Assembly (NCBI GenBank): GCA_903902325.1
Contig: CAIUUO010000181.1
Span: 1 to 50,557, forward strand
DNA from: an uncultured Bacteroidia bacterium
GTDB taxonomy: Bacteria > Bacteroidota > Bacteroidia > Bacteroidales > Prolixibacteraceae
DNA length: 50,557 bases
Direction of reading: 5' to 3'
Shown here: positions 1-8,182 of the stretch, piece by piece
How positions within the stretch are numbered: the first letter of the stretch is position 1
How the letters are laid out: each line of letters starts with the position of its first letter
Notes under the pieces: generated by a model
Database searches by the model: none
Seen by the model: only the letters and a program-made list of their open reading frames with translations
Told to the model about the DNA's origin: nothing
Program-made: the position numbers and the translations under genes

Positions 1-573
1 AAAGAACTGAAAACAATTTTCAGTTACCTTCAGGCCGAAAACGTGGAAGTTCGGGTGGAACTAGACCTAACTTTAGCCCGTGGCCTCAATTATTATACAG
101 GTGCCATTTTTGAAGTGAAAGCCAACGATGTGCAGATTGGTTCAATAACAGGCGGAGGCCGGTATGATGACCTTACAGGCATTTTTGGCCTACCCGGTAT
201 CTCAGGAGTCGGGATCTCTTTTGGGGCTGACCGTATTTATGATGTCATGGAACAACTTGAACTTTTTCCAAAAGACCATTCGATTTCAACTGAAGTACTT
301 TTTGTCAATTTCGGCAAAAAAGAGGAGGAGTTTTGCCTTCCGATTCTCAACAAGCTCAGAAAAGCCGGTATTCCATCCGAAATATACCCTTCGGATGAAA
401 AGATGAAAAAGCAAATGAACTATGCAAACCGCAAAGGAGTCAAATACGTCATCCTTGCAGGTGAATCTGAAATTACTGAAGGGTGCGTGACCCTCAAGAA
501 TATGGAAAGCGGAGAACAGGTCAAAATAGAGGTTTTGATGCTGGTTGAGTACCTGTTAAAGGAAAAAGGATAA
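1..573 (+). CDS. hisS: Histidyl-tRNA synthetase, C-terminal part (5' truncated by window)
   Basis: The frame is open from the first base, so the gene enters from the left edge and 190 codons are visible. The enzyme charges tRNA-His with histidine in the cytoplasm. The histidine-specific [10 protein letters not shown] motif is near residue 27 of the visible part. GGGRYDDL and then class II motif 3 (GISFGADR) follow. The rest is the HisRS-type anticodon-binding domain (VLFVNFGK to the end). The first in-frame ATG at base 43 is internal, not a start. A hairpin and a 21-bp inverted repeat follow the stop codon and separate it from the convergent ECF operon. Confidence 0.95.
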   Translation, partial: KELKTIFSYLQAENVEVRVELDLTLARGLNYYTGAIFEVKANDVQIGSITGGGRYDDLTGIFGLPGISGVGISFGADRIYDVMEQLELFPKDHSISTEVLFVNFGKKEEEFCLPILNKLRKAGIPSEIYPSDEKMKKQMNYANRKGVKYVILAGESEITEGCVTLKNMESGEQVKIEVLMLVEYLLKEKG

Positions 574-694
574 AGGCAAAAGGATAAAGTAAGATTTGAG
601 CAGAAATCAAATTATGTTCTTTTTTAATAAAGATTAAAAGAAAGAACGCCACAATCAAAAATTGCAGCGTTCTTTACTTTATCCTTTTGCCTTT
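572..694. repeat. 21-bp perfect inverted repeat of the GGATAAAG word family
   Basis: Bases 572-592 (core AAAGGCAAAAGGATAAAG) are the exact reverse complement of bases 674-694. The left arm begins inside the hisS stop region and continues an imperfect tandem of AAGGATAAAGG-like words. The arms enclose a separate hairpin. The same word family recurs at 26151-26176 and as an inverted pair at 42198-42361. No transposase or target duplication is visible. Confidence 0.75.
641..675. terminator. Probable bidirectional terminator between hisS and the ECF operon
   Basis: AAAGAACGC (641-649) pairs perfectly with GCGTTCTTT (667-675) around a 17-base loop. T-rich sequence lies on both sides. It sits between two convergent transcription units, which is where a shared terminator is expected. 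Confidence 0.6.
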
Positions 695-708
695 CAACTT
701 TAGCCTTT

Positions 709-1164
709 CTATTTCTTGCCCTTATCGTCATCCTTCTTCCGCATCTCCTGCATCAGGTAGGATCTGAATTTCCTTTCGGAACGATACAATTTGACCACCT
801 TTTCAGCAGGTAGGATTGAAAGGAATTTAACGTTATATTCCTCCAACATCTTACCCTCCCTGACATGGAAAGCCACTATTTCATTGGCAAGTTTACGGTA
901 ATAATCTTCAGATTTAATTGCTTTATCATCTGTCGACTCTTCAAGATCCCTTCTTTTATCCATCAGATCATAACGTTCCTTGTCCATCTGATTGTAAACA
1001 GGCCAAAATTTTTCACCTTCTTTGGATGTTATACCAACCTGGTCGGTCAGAAAGGCTACTTTTTTACTTTTGATCTCTTCGATCATTTTTTGATCCATCT
1101 GTCTCTGCGCATGAAGATGCAGAGAACAAAACAGGATCACAATTACAAATATGGTTGTTCTCAT
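709..1164 (-). CDS. Secreted Spy/CpxP-like protein of an ECF sigma operon
   Basis: A protein of 151 aa with a clear signal peptide (MRTTIFVIVILFCSLHLHAQ) and a charged helical body. The body contains KVAFLTDQVGITSKEGEKFWPVYNQ-like text and later KFLSILPAEKVVKLYRSERKF. This arrangement, a start-of-helix LT..E...F.P.Y..M segment and a second L..EK....Y..E.KF segment, resembles the periplasmic LTXXQ/Spy-type sensors that follow ECF sigma genes in Bacteroidota. The ATG at 1164 was chosen over the longer open frame because it gives the signal peptide and begins one base after the upstream gene's stop. It is third in a sigma, membrane protein, sensor unit. Binding partner and signal are unknown, so the sensor role is inferred from position. 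Confidence 0.75.
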   Translation of the reverse strand: MRTTIFVIVILFCSLHLHAQRQMDQKMIEEIKSKKVAFLTDQVGITSKEGEKFWPVYNQMDKERYDLMDKRRDLEESTDDKAIKSEDYYRKLANEIVAFHVREGKMLEEYNVKFLSILPAEKVVKLYRSERKFRSYLMQEMRKKDDDKGKK

Positions 1165-1165
1165 G

Positions 1166-1624
1166 TTATTTATTGGCATTAAGAATTTCAAAATCCGAAC
1201 AATTGGATGCCAGATAATCAGCCAGGTCTTCTTTTGGCATTTTTGAGGCATCGTATTCGTCCATTTCAGACAGTGCTGAGATAAACTGGCCATCCGTAAT
1301 CAAAGATGCATAGGTACTTGTCAACAATTCTGACTGATCATCAGATCCAATAGCAACATTGTTTACACTGGCAAGAGTGGAAGTCCGTTGATTTCCAGGA
1401 GGATAAATGTAAACTGTCAGCATGATGGCCAAACCTGCGGCAATACCCAACGCTGGCTTGAGATAGAAAATGATTTTTTTCCTGCGGGAAGAGAGATTTT
1501 CAGCTTCCATTCTCAGCCTGAGCCTTTCACCGAAAGAGTCAAAATATCCTTCCGGTACATCAAACCCTGTTTCCATCTTTGGAAAACCAGGCAATTCCTC
1601 AAAATGTTCGTTTTTTTGCTTCAT
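1166..1624 (-). CDS. Single-pass membrane protein, probable anti-sigma factor
   Basis: A 152-aa protein. The N-terminal 50 residues are cytoplasmic-looking and include VPEGYFDSFGERL, a phrase typical of small membrane proteins encoded beside Bacteroidota ECF sigma factors. A basic stretch (SSRRKK) then leads into one transmembrane helix (about residues 52-73, YLKPALGIAAGLAIMLTVYI), followed by an acidic extracytoplasmic tail ending in a DYLASNCSDFEIL segment. The ATG at 1624 is preferred to the longer open frame, which adds a hydrophobic run with no family support. It lies between the sigma gene and the Spy-like gene, with 1 base to the latter. Topology and position suggest it holds the sigma factor at the membrane. 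No zinc-binding HxxxCxxC motif is seen, so this is not a classic ZAS anti-sigma factor. Confidence 0.7.
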   Translation of the reverse strand: MKQKNEHFEELPGFPKMETGFDVPEGYFDSFGERLRLRMEAENLSSRRKKIIFYLKPALGIAAGLAIMLTVYIYPPGNQRTSTLASVNNVAIGSDDQSELLTSTYASLITDGQFISALSEMDEYDASKMPKEDLADYLASNCSDFEILNANK

Positions 1625-1759
1625 GACAAATAACTTTAGAAAAATTCGGACTAATGCATCCATGAAAAAAAACTCTCAATGCGGAGATCAGATCCTCTGT
1701 TTTTCATACTCATTACATTACTAAGACAGATCAAAAGATAAAAGGTTTAACAGGCAAAG

Positions 1760-2308
1760 TCAATTATCGCCCTCAAAATGAGCTTCAATTTTTTTTACTG
1801 CATGGTGGTAAGAGGCTTTTAAAGCACCTACCGATGTTTTTAATACTTCCGCCATTTCCTCATATTTCATTTCATCATAATATTTCATATTAAAAACGAT
1901 CCTTTGTTTTTCAGGAAGCTGCAATACAGCTAGTTGCAATCTTTTCTGAAGGTCATCACCTTCGAAGTGGGCATCAGATTCAAATGTTTCTACAAGATAA
2001 TCAGAAACACCATCAATGGACAATATATTTTTTCTCTTCTTTTGCTGTAGAAAACTGAGGGACTCATTGGTTGCTATACGGAATAACCAGGTAAATAAGG
2101 TAGAATCTTCCCGGAAATTGCCGATATTTTTCCACACCTTGATAAAAACATTTTGCATCAGATCGTCAGCATCATCATGGCTGATAACGATCTTGCGAAT
2201 ATGCCAATAAAGACGCTGCTGATAAGTATTTACCAGCAATTGGAATGCTTTGTCCTTGTTTTCTGCAATTTTTAATGCAGAAATTAAATTCTTGTCCTTA
2301 TCGACCAC
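1760..2308 (-). CDS. ECF-family RNA polymerase sigma factor
   Basis: A 182-aa sigma-70 family protein. Region 2 is at about residues 20-90, with DDADDLMQNVFIKVWKNIGNF (the core-binding and -10 recognition helix) and LFTWLFRIATNESLSFLQQKKRK. Region 4 is at about 125-178, with LPEKQRIVFNMKYYDEMKYEEMAEVLKTSVGALKASYHHAVKKI. The start is GTG, because no ATG occurs in frame before residue 51 and region 2 needs the N-terminal part. It heads the three-gene unit with a membrane protein and a secreted Spy-like protein, about 135 bases upstream of the next gene. It probably directs RNA polymerase to envelope-stress or growth-phase promoters; the regulon cannot be read here. Confidence 0.9.
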   Translation of the reverse strand: MVDKDKNLISALKIAENKDKAFQLLVNTYQQRLYWHIRKIVISHDDADDLMQNVFIKVWKNIGNFREDSTLFTWLFRIATNESLSFLQQKKRKNILSIDGVSDYLVETFESDAHFEGDDLQKRLQLAVLQLPEKQRIVFNMKYYDEMKYEEMAEVLKTSVGALKASYHHAVKKIEAHFEGDN

Positions 2309-2466
2309 AAATTTCCAAAATTATACAAATTAATCCCTGTCCAACCACAAATTTCACAAATTAACACAATTTATGCAGGAATGGAATTGATGATCTACCA
2401 GTCTCATTGCATTCTATCAGGATTTGCAATTTTTATTGTCTATTGTCAACTGTCAATTGTCAATTC
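2305..2466. repeat. AT-rich word repeats upstream of the ECF sigma gene and ychF
   Basis: The 233-base divergent gap between sigma gene and ychF holds an imperfect 40-bp duplication (CCACAAATTTC at 2305-2315 and again at 2345-2355, each followed by ACAAATT-like text). A run of TATTGTC/TGTCAATTG words lies at 2434-2466. No gene is seen. The ychF -7 box lies at the far end. Confidence 0.6.
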
Positions 2467-2508
2467 ACCAAAACTTCGACAAAGGTAACCACTCATGGTT
2501 TAAAATCG

Positions 2509-2516
2509 TACCTTTG
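2509..2516 (+). promoter_or_regulatory. Bacteroidota -7 box for ychF
   Basis: TACCTTTG matches the TAnnTTTG consensus 25 bases before the ychF ATG. No good TTTG -33 box is found about 20 bases upstream, so the call rests on the -7 element and position. Confidence 0.45.
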
Positions 2517-2541
2517 CAAAAATTTATCAACTTAGATTAAA

Positions 2542-3642
2542 ATGGCCTTACGATGCGGTATAGTCGGTCTTCCCAATGTAGGTAAATCGACCCTTTTTAA
2601 TTGCCTTTCCAATGCAAAGGCACAATCGGCAAATTTCCCTTTTTGCACCATTGAACCCAATTTGGGTGTGATCACAGTGCCCGACAGACGGCTGATCAGG
2701 CTTGAAGAGATTGATAAACCGAAAAAAGTTGTTCCAACCACCATTGAAATAGTTGATATTGCAGGATTGGTAAAAGGTGCGAGCAAAGGGGAAGGATTGG
2801 GAAACCAGTTTCTGGCGAATATCAGGGAAGTTGATGCCATCATCCACGTAATCAGGTGTTTCGAGAACGACAACATCATCCACGTGGATGGGTCGATCAA
2901 TCCCATTCGGGACAAGGAAGTGATTGACATCGAATTACAGCTGAAGGATCTTGAAACTGTTGAGAGCAGGATCTCCAAGTTACAGAAACAGGCAAAAGTT
3001 GGTCAGGATCGAATTGCATTGAAAACTGTAACCATCGCCGAACGTTTAAAGGAGGTTCTGATAACCGGAAAATCGGCCCGAACCCTGATATTGACCGAAG
3101 ATGAAGAGGAACTGATTCATGATTTTTTTCTGCTTACGCGAAAGCCGGTAGTATATGTTTGCAATGTTGATGAAGCGTCGGCAGCATCTGGAAATGCCAT
3201 GACTGAAGCTTTCAAAAATAGTGTAGCAGATGAAAATGCAGAAATCCTGGTGATTGCCGCAGCCACCGAAGCTGATATCGCCGAATTGGATAGTTACGAG
3301 GAGAAACAACTCTTCCTCGAAGATCTGGGACTGGATGAACCGGGGGTGAACAAACTGATCCATGCAGCCTACAGACTGCTCAATCTTCAAACCTATTTCA
3401 CAACAGGTGCCGACGAAAGCAGGGCATGGACTTTTGTGAAGGGGATCAAGGCCCCACAGGCAGCAGGTATTATCCACAGCGATTTTGAAAAGGGATTTAT
3501 CCGTGCGGAAGTGATCAAATACAATGATTATGTCACGCTTGAATCTGAGTCAGCCTGCCGTGAGATGGGCAAAATTGCGATCGAGGGCAAAGAGTATGCT
3601 GTGCAGGATGGCGATATCATGCATTTCCGATTTAATGTCTGA
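2542..3642 (+). CDS. ychF: Redox-regulated ATPase/GTPase YchF (Obg family)
   Basis: A 366-aa protein matching the full length of YchF/OLA1. The P-loop GLPNVGKST is at residues 9-17, the switch region follows with the DIAGLVKGASKGEGLGNQFL motif (about 73-92), and a coiled-coil insertion covers about 130-200. The C-terminal TGS domain starts near 283 (LQTYFTTGADESRAWTFVKG) and ends with the invariant-looking EYAVQDGDIMHFRFNV. YchF proteins hydrolyse ATP in preference to GTP and associate with ribosomes. The ATG at 2542 puts the P-loop in its usual place. The next gene is convergent and ends 9 bases beyond this stop, with no evident hairpin between them. Confidence 0.96.
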   Translation: MALRCGIVGLPNVGKSTLFNCLSNAKAQSANFPFCTIEPNLGVITVPDRRLIRLEEIDKPKKVVPTTIEIVDIAGLVKGASKGEGLGNQFLANIREVDAIIHVIRCFENDNIIHVDGSINPIRDKEVIDIELQLKDLETVESRISKLQKQAKVGQDRIALKTVTIAERLKEVLITGKSARTLILTEDEEELIHDFFLLTRKPVVYVCNVDEASAASGNAMTEAFKNSVADENAEILVIAAATEADIAELDSYEEKQLFLEDLGLDEPGVNKLIHAAYRLLNLQTYFTTGADESRAWTFVKGIKAPQAAGIIHSDFEKGFIRAEVIKYNDYVTLESESACREMGKIAIEGKEYAVQDGDIMHFRFNV

Positions 3643-3651
3643 TATTGAAAA

Positions 3652-4518
3652 TCATTTTGCCAACAAATCTTCGATAGCAGAAGCGACATCCGGATACTCA
3701 AACTTAAATCCGTAATCAAGCAGATGCTGCGGATAAACAAACTGGCCCTTCAGGAGGGTTACTGCAGCCTTACCGAAAACCAATTTAATCGCAAATTCCG
3801 GAACAGTGAAAAAAGCAGGCCTATGGCATGCCTTGGCCAGGACTTTTGTGAATGCGGCATTGTTTGAGAGTTCGGGTGAAGTCAGATTGAAAATGCCCCG
3901 GCATTCTTCATCTGCAATCAGAAACTCAACAGCCCTGCAAAAATCATGGTAATGAATAAATGAAAATCCCTGCTTGCCTGAACCGATCTTTCCACCAAGA
4001 CCAGCATTGAACAGGGGTAATAGTTTTTTCAACATCCCACCATCCTTACCAAGAACAATTCCAATACGAATAATGCATTTCCTCAGTTCCACTTCTTCAA
4101 GAGGTTTCAAACAATTCTCCCATTGCTGGCAAACAGTGGCAAGAAAATTATCATCGAAATCCATGGATTGCTCAGTGTGAACTCTCAGCGAATCATATAT
4201 TCCAATGGCAGAAGCAGATATAAATAACTTTGGCCTTTCGGACGCTGGCAAAGATTCAATGGAACCGACAAGCAGACTGGTTGTGACCACACGGCTGTCT
4301 CTGATATTCTTTCTATTTGCAGTAGTCCATCTTTTAATCACAGGAGAACCAGCCAAATTGATCAGAACATCGGAAGATTTGATTATTTTTGAAATTCGGT
4401 TCACTCCCAATTTTAGGTCTGACCTTTGTATCAGGACCAATTCATGTGCACTGGCTTGAAGATAGGAAGAAAGATGGTGGCCAATGAATCCGGTTCCTCC
4501 AGTAATGACAATTTTCAT
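3652..4518 (-). CDS. TIGR01777-type NAD-dependent epimerase/dehydratase-like protein
   Basis: A 288-aa Rossmann-fold extended SDR. It starts with the dinucleotide-binding GGTGFIGHHL motif (residues 7-16) and has the family phrases DVLINLAGSPV (49-59) and KLFISASAIGIYD. The C-terminal DUF1731-like tail contains VPEFAIKLVFGKAAVTLLKGQFVYPQHLLDYGFKFEYP. That tail and the length fit the SDR39U1/YfcH family, whose substrate is not settled. The classical YxxxK pair is not obvious; a Y is present in the SAIGIYD segment. It is convergent with ychF and divergent from the PBP1A gene, 50 bases away, and probably monocistronic. Confidence 0.88.
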   Translation of the reverse strand: MKIVITGGTGFIGHHLSSYLQASAHELVLIQRSDLKLGVNRISKIIKSSDVLINLAGSPVIKRWTTANRKNIRDSRVVTTSLLVGSIESLPASERPKLFISASAIGIYDSLRVHTEQSMDFDDNFLATVCQQWENCLKPLEEVELRKCIIRIGIVLGKDGGMLKKLLPLFNAGLGGKIGSGKQGFSFIHYHDFCRAVEFLIADEECRGIFNLTSPELSNNAAFTKVLAKACHRPAFFTVPEFAIKLVFGKAAVTLLKGQFVYPQHLLDYGFKFEYPDVASAIEDLLAK

Positions 4519-4568
4519 TCCATTTTTATTACTAACAATCGGATGTTAAATTATTGAATTTTCGTTAG

Positions 4569-7004
4569 ATGTCTGAAGTTAAAAAAAATAAAGCTACACA
4601 AGGAAAGAATAAAAAATCTTTATGGGAGAGCCTCCGCCGGAATGGAAATCAATCCACCTGGAAATTTATATTGTTATGGGGTCTTAAACTCGGGCTTTTC
4701 GGGCTTTTTTTAATGTCTGTCCTGTTTGTTTTGGTGTACATTGGTACCTTCGGAGAGCTTCCAGATGCGGAAACCCTTGTAAAAATCCAAGAGCCTGTCG
4801 GTACGGAAGTTCTGTCGCAGGACGGAAAAGTATTGGGCAGATATTACGTTGAGAACAGGAGCAGTGTCACGTTCAAAAACATTTCTCCCAATGTGGTCAA
4901 TGCACTGGTATGTACCGAAGATGCCCGTTTCTATGAACACAGGGGTATAGATGAATGGGCCGTTTTAAGGGTCTTTATAAAAACCATTTTCATGGCGAAC
5001 CGCAGTTCGGGAGGTGGGTCCACCCTTTCCCAGCAGATTGCCAAAAATATTTTCGGACGTGACAACTGGGGACCGCTAACCCTGCCTGTAAGTAAAATCA
5101 GGGAATCCATTATTGCCTATCGACTTGAAAAACTCTACGCGAAAAACGAGATTCTCACACTCTACCTCAATACCGTACCTTTCGGCGAAAACACTTATGG
5201 AATCGGCACTGCTGCTGAGCGCTATTTCAGTACCACTCCATCCAAACTCACCATACCCCAAGCTGCCACACTGGTAGGATTATTGAAGGCTAACAATGCT
5301 TACAACCCAAGGCTTTACCCAGAAAAATCGCTCCAGCGCAGGAATACGGTGATCAGGCAGATGCAAAAATACAACCACCTTTCTGAAACAGAGGCTAACC
5401 GGTTTTGTCAGGAACCTCTGAACCTGAAGTACAACTTTCTTGTTTACAACACAGGCCCGGCTCCCTATTTCCGCGAAATGATCCGACCCCAACTGGAGAA
5501 ATGGTGCGCCGAAAACAACAAGGAGGACGGTTCTCCATACAACCTGTATACAGATGGATTAAAGATTTATACCACCATCGATTTCAGGATGCAGAAATAC
5601 GCAGAAAATGCAATGAAGAACCAAATGAAAGAGCTACAGGCTACATTCAACAGCGAATGGAAAGGAGAAGCTCCCTGGGGAAAAAACAACGAGATTGTAT
5701 TGCGGGGAATGAAACGGTCGGTCAGATACAAGAGGTTGATAGAATCCGGGAAAAGTGACAAGGAGATTGCACTTATCTTCAAGACCCCCGCCAACATTAA
5801 ACTTTTTTCATGGGATGGTGATCAGACTGTCAGAATTAGTCCAATGGATTCGGTAAAAGCCTCCCTAAAACTTCTTCATTGCGGTTTTGTTGCCCTTGAT
5901 CCAAGAAACGGTAAAGTGAAAGTTTGGATCGGCGGCAATGATTTCCGATATTTCCAGTACGACCATGTTACTTCTGCAAGACAGGTTGGATCTGCCTTCA
6001 AACCATTCATTTATGCCGCCGCGCTGGAGAACGGGCTGCCGCCCAATAAATATTATGCGAATCAGCAAATAACCTACAGCGATTACCAGGATTGGTCACC
6101 TGGGAATGCCGACAATGAATACGGTGGCTACTATTCACTGGAGGGCGCCTTGTGCAAATCTGTTAATACCGTTTCGGTTCAGGTACTTCTTGAAACAGGC
6201 ATTTCCGAAACCATTCATTTGGCACAGAAGATGGGAATTCAGGCGGATATTCCCCGGTTCCCTTCCATCGCCCTTGGAGCCGTAGATGTGCCGCTTTTGC
6301 AAATGGCGAAGGCTTATTGCTGTTTTGCCAGTGAAGGAATGACCGTTGAGCCTTCCTACCTGGTGCGTATTGAAGACGGAAAAGGGAAAGTATTGAAGCA
6401 ATTCACCTCTGATTTTGTTCCGGAGCAGGTTTTATCTACCGAGAACGCCCGTATCATGAACCACTACCTCGAAGCGGTTGCAGTTGAAGGTACCGGTCAG
6501 GCCATCAAGTCCCGTTTCAATATTCCGGGTGCCTTTGCTGGAAAAACAGGTACGACCCAGAACTTTGCGGATGGATGGTTTATGGGCTATACACCTACTT
6601 TGGTGACGGGTTGCTGGGTCGGTGGTGAGGACCCTTTGGTCCATTTCAAATCACTTGCCCATGGACAAGGTGCATACATGGCACTTCCCATTGTTGGTGG
6701 TTTTTTCAAAAGCTATTACAATGATCCGGCTTTCGCTTCGAGTGCAAATATTGCATTCAATCCTCCTTCAGAAGAAAATTTGGTTTTATTGGATACTCCC
6801 CATTTTGCGGAAGAACTCAAAACAAGTAAACCTGGTTTCTGGGACGTCTTTAAAAGCGAGAAAAGAAAACAGGAAGATCTGAAGGAAAAGAGCATCGAAC
6901 AGGCTAAAAACAGTCAGAAGAAAGAAGAAGCCTCTCCTAAAAAAGAAGAGGAGAAACCATCTATCTGGAAAAAAATACGGGATGCCCTCAGCAATAAAAA
7001 TTAA
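4569..7004 (+). CDS. Penicillin-binding protein 1A (bifunctional transglycosylase/transpeptidase)
   Basis: An 811-aa class A PBP that polymerises and cross-links peptidoglycan in the periplasm. A basic cytoplasmic tail leads into a membrane anchor at about residues 34-58. The GT51 domain follows, with the catalytic Glu117 in TEDARFYEHRGI and the GGSTLSQQIAKN motif. The transpeptidase domain has the active-site SAFK (Ser475, Lys478), SVN (531-533) and KTG (659-661). The last 60 residues are a Lys/Glu-rich tail (QKKEEASPKKEEEKP) of unknown role. Length and motif order are normal for Bacteroidota PBP1A. It is divergent from the epimerase gene and 85 bases ahead of a methyltransferase gene. Confidence 0.95.
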   Translation: MSEVKKNKATQGKNKKSLWESLRRNGNQSTWKFILLWGLKLGLFGLFLMSVLFVLVYIGTFGELPDAETLVKIQEPVGTEVLSQDGKVLGRYYVENRSSVTFKNISPNVVNALVCTEDARFYEHRGIDEWAVLRVFIKTIFMANRSSGGGSTLSQQIAKNIFGRDNWGPLTLPVSKIRESIIAYRLEKLYAKNEILTLYLNTVPFGENTYGIGTAAERYFSTTPSKLTIPQAATLVGLLKANNAYNPRLYPEKSLQRRNTVIRQMQKYNHLSETEANRFCQEPLNLKYNFLVYNTGPAPYFREMIRPQLEKWCAENNKEDGSPYNLYTDGLKIYTTIDFRMQKYAENAMKNQMKELQATFNSEWKGEAPWGKNNEIVLRGMKRSVRYKRLIESGKSDKEIALIFKTPANIKLFSWDGDQTVRISPMDSVKASLKLLHCGFVALDPRNGKVKVWIGGNDFRYFQYDHVTSARQVGSAFKPFIYAAALENGLPPNKYYANQQITYSDYQDWSPGNADNEYGGYYSLEGALCKSVNTVSVQVLLETGISETIHLAQKMGIQADIPRFPSIALGAVDVPLLQMAKAYCCFASEGMTVEPSYLVRIEDGKGKVLKQFTSDFVPEQVLSTENARIMNHYLEAVAVEGTGQAIKSRFNIPGAFAGKTGTTQNFADGWFMGYTPTLVTGCWVGGEDPLVHFKSLAHGQGAYMALPIVGGFFKSYYNDPAFASSANIAFNPPSEENLVLLDTPHFAEELKTSKPGFWDVFKSEKRKQEDLKEKSIEQAKNSQKKEEASPKKEEEKPSIWKKIRDALSNKN

Positions 7005-7050
7005 CAGTAAACTCTTCTGCAAACTACGGGTAAACAGACCCATAAAATGA

Positions 7051-7084
7051 ATCCAAAATCCAAATTCGAAAATCGAAAATTATA
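7051..7084. repeat. AATCGAAAAT word repeat before the methyltransferase gene
   Basis: The gap 7005-7089 ends in near-tandem text (ATCCAAAATCC, then TTCGAAAATCGAAAATTAT). The same words recur at 14063-14089 and as an inverted pair at 43689-43824. No terminator hairpin is seen after the PBP1A stop. Confidence 0.5.
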
Positions 7085-7089
7085 ATTAA

Positions 7090-7815
7090 ATGTCTGTACT
7101 AAAAAAACACCAGGATCCTATCGGGAAGGCTGTTTATGACTATTTTCATGGCATTACAGGTGATCAGATACTTGTCAGAACCGATATAGCCGAGGATGAG
7201 ACGCTTTCGCCTGCTTACTTTTTCAGATCATATGAACAGATGCCAGTACAGGAACAGGAAGCTCTGAAACGCTGCAAAGGCAAGATACTCGATATCGGAG
7301 CCGGAGCCGGAGCCCATTCCATCTGGCTGAAAGAACACGGAATGGAGGTCACATCTGTCGATATATCTCCCCTTTCTTGCGAAACCATGCGACTGAGAGG
7401 ATTGTCTGACGTTTTATGCGGAAATATATACTCACTTTCCGAAAAAAAATATGATACCATCCTGTTACTGATGAATGGCGCCGGTGTTGCACAAACACTT
7501 CCGGGTCTGAATGTCCTGCTGAACCACCTGAAAAATCTCCTGAATCCCTGCGGACGTATCCTGGCCGACTCCTCAGACCTGCTGTACCTTTTTACCGATG
7601 AGAATGGCGAAAGCTGGGTAGATATTGCTTCAGATACCTATTACGGCGAGATGGAATATCAGCTTAGCTACAAAAATGTAAAAGGCAAAAAATTTCCATG
7701 GCTTTTTGTTGACCCTGAAACATTATGCGAATACGCTGAAAAAATAGGTTTCACGGTAGTGGATACGGTGAAGGGAGTTCATTACGATTACCTGGTTGAA
7801 CTTGCCATCCCATAA
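7090..7815 (+). CDS. Class I SAM-dependent methyltransferase
   Basis: A 241-aa protein with SAM-binding motif I ILDIGAGAGAHSIWLKEHG at about residues 66-84. This is followed by the acidic end of strand 2 (VTSVDISPLS), motif III around YDTILLLMNGAGV and strand 5 at LLNPCGRILADSSDLLYLF. The C-terminal part, with YGEMEYQLSYKN and WLFVDPETLCEYAEKIGF, suggests a small-molecule rather than an RNA substrate, but this is inference. It sits 11 bases upstream of a small BFD-like [2Fe-2S] gene and probably shares its transcript. The substrate is unknown. Confidence 0.85.
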   Translation: MSVLKKHQDPIGKAVYDYFHGITGDQILVRTDIAEDETLSPAYFFRSYEQMPVQEQEALKRCKGKILDIGAGAGAHSIWLKEHGMEVTSVDISPLSCETMRLRGLSDVLCGNIYSLSEKKYDTILLLMNGAGVAQTLPGLNVLLNHLKNLLNPCGRILADSSDLLYLFTDENGESWVDIASDTYYGEMEYQLSYKNVKGKKFPWLFVDPETLCEYAEKIGFTVVDTVKGVHYDYLVELAIP

Positions 7816-7826
7816 TTTTTTTATCC

Positions 7827-8045
7827 ATGACAAATAAAAAAAACAGGTTGGTTTGTATCTGTAATGGCGTCACGGAGACTGATATTTTACGGATTTTAAA
7901 GAAGGGTGCCAGGGATGTTGGAGATGTAAGGAAATTCACCCTTGCATCTACCGTTTGCGGAAGATGCAGGAGTGAAATTCAGACCATTGTAGACCAGTAT
8001 TTAAGCACAATAAAACCTGATTTACAGCAAAATATAAATTTTTGA
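7827..8045 (+). CDS. Small BFD-like [2Fe-2S]-binding protein
   Basis: A 72-aa protein consisting of one BFD-like domain. CIC (Cys-x-Cys) lies near residues 10-12, and a CxxC pair occurs in TVCGRCRSEIQTIVDQYL near residues 44-47. This is the four-cysteine pattern of bacterioferritin-associated ferredoxin, NirB and the GlpA C-terminal domain. Free-standing BFD proteins pass electrons or move iron-sulfur clusters, for instance releasing iron from bacterioferritin. No bacterioferritin gene is in the window; the upstream neighbour, 11 bases away, is a methyltransferase. The ATG at 7827 is the only start that keeps all four cysteines. Confidence 0.8.
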   Translation: MTNKKNRLVCICNGVTETDILRILKKGARDVGDVRKFTLASTVCGRCRSEIQTIVDQYLSTIKPDLQQNINF

Positions 8046-8129
8046 TTCTGATGGCCTTTCCCAATGTTTCTTTATTCTTAAATCTTAAATCAGAAATCGG
8101 ATTTTAAAACAATGTATTTAAAAAATTGA

Positions 8130-8137
8130 TAAATTTG
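8130..8137 (+). promoter_or_regulatory. Possible -7 box for maeB
   Basis: TAAATTTG fits TAnnTTTG and lies 45 bases before the maeB ATG, in an AT-rich gap of 137 bases. No clear -33 TTTG is present. Confidence 0.3.
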
Positions 8138-8182
8138 ATCCCACTTTAAAATCAGCACAATCAATATAAAAATCTTATTTAA

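Noticed and set aside
572-694. Inverted repeat as ends of an insertion sequence or MITE
   Set aside because: There is no transposase, no target duplication, and the words are built of smaller repeats found in other gaps.
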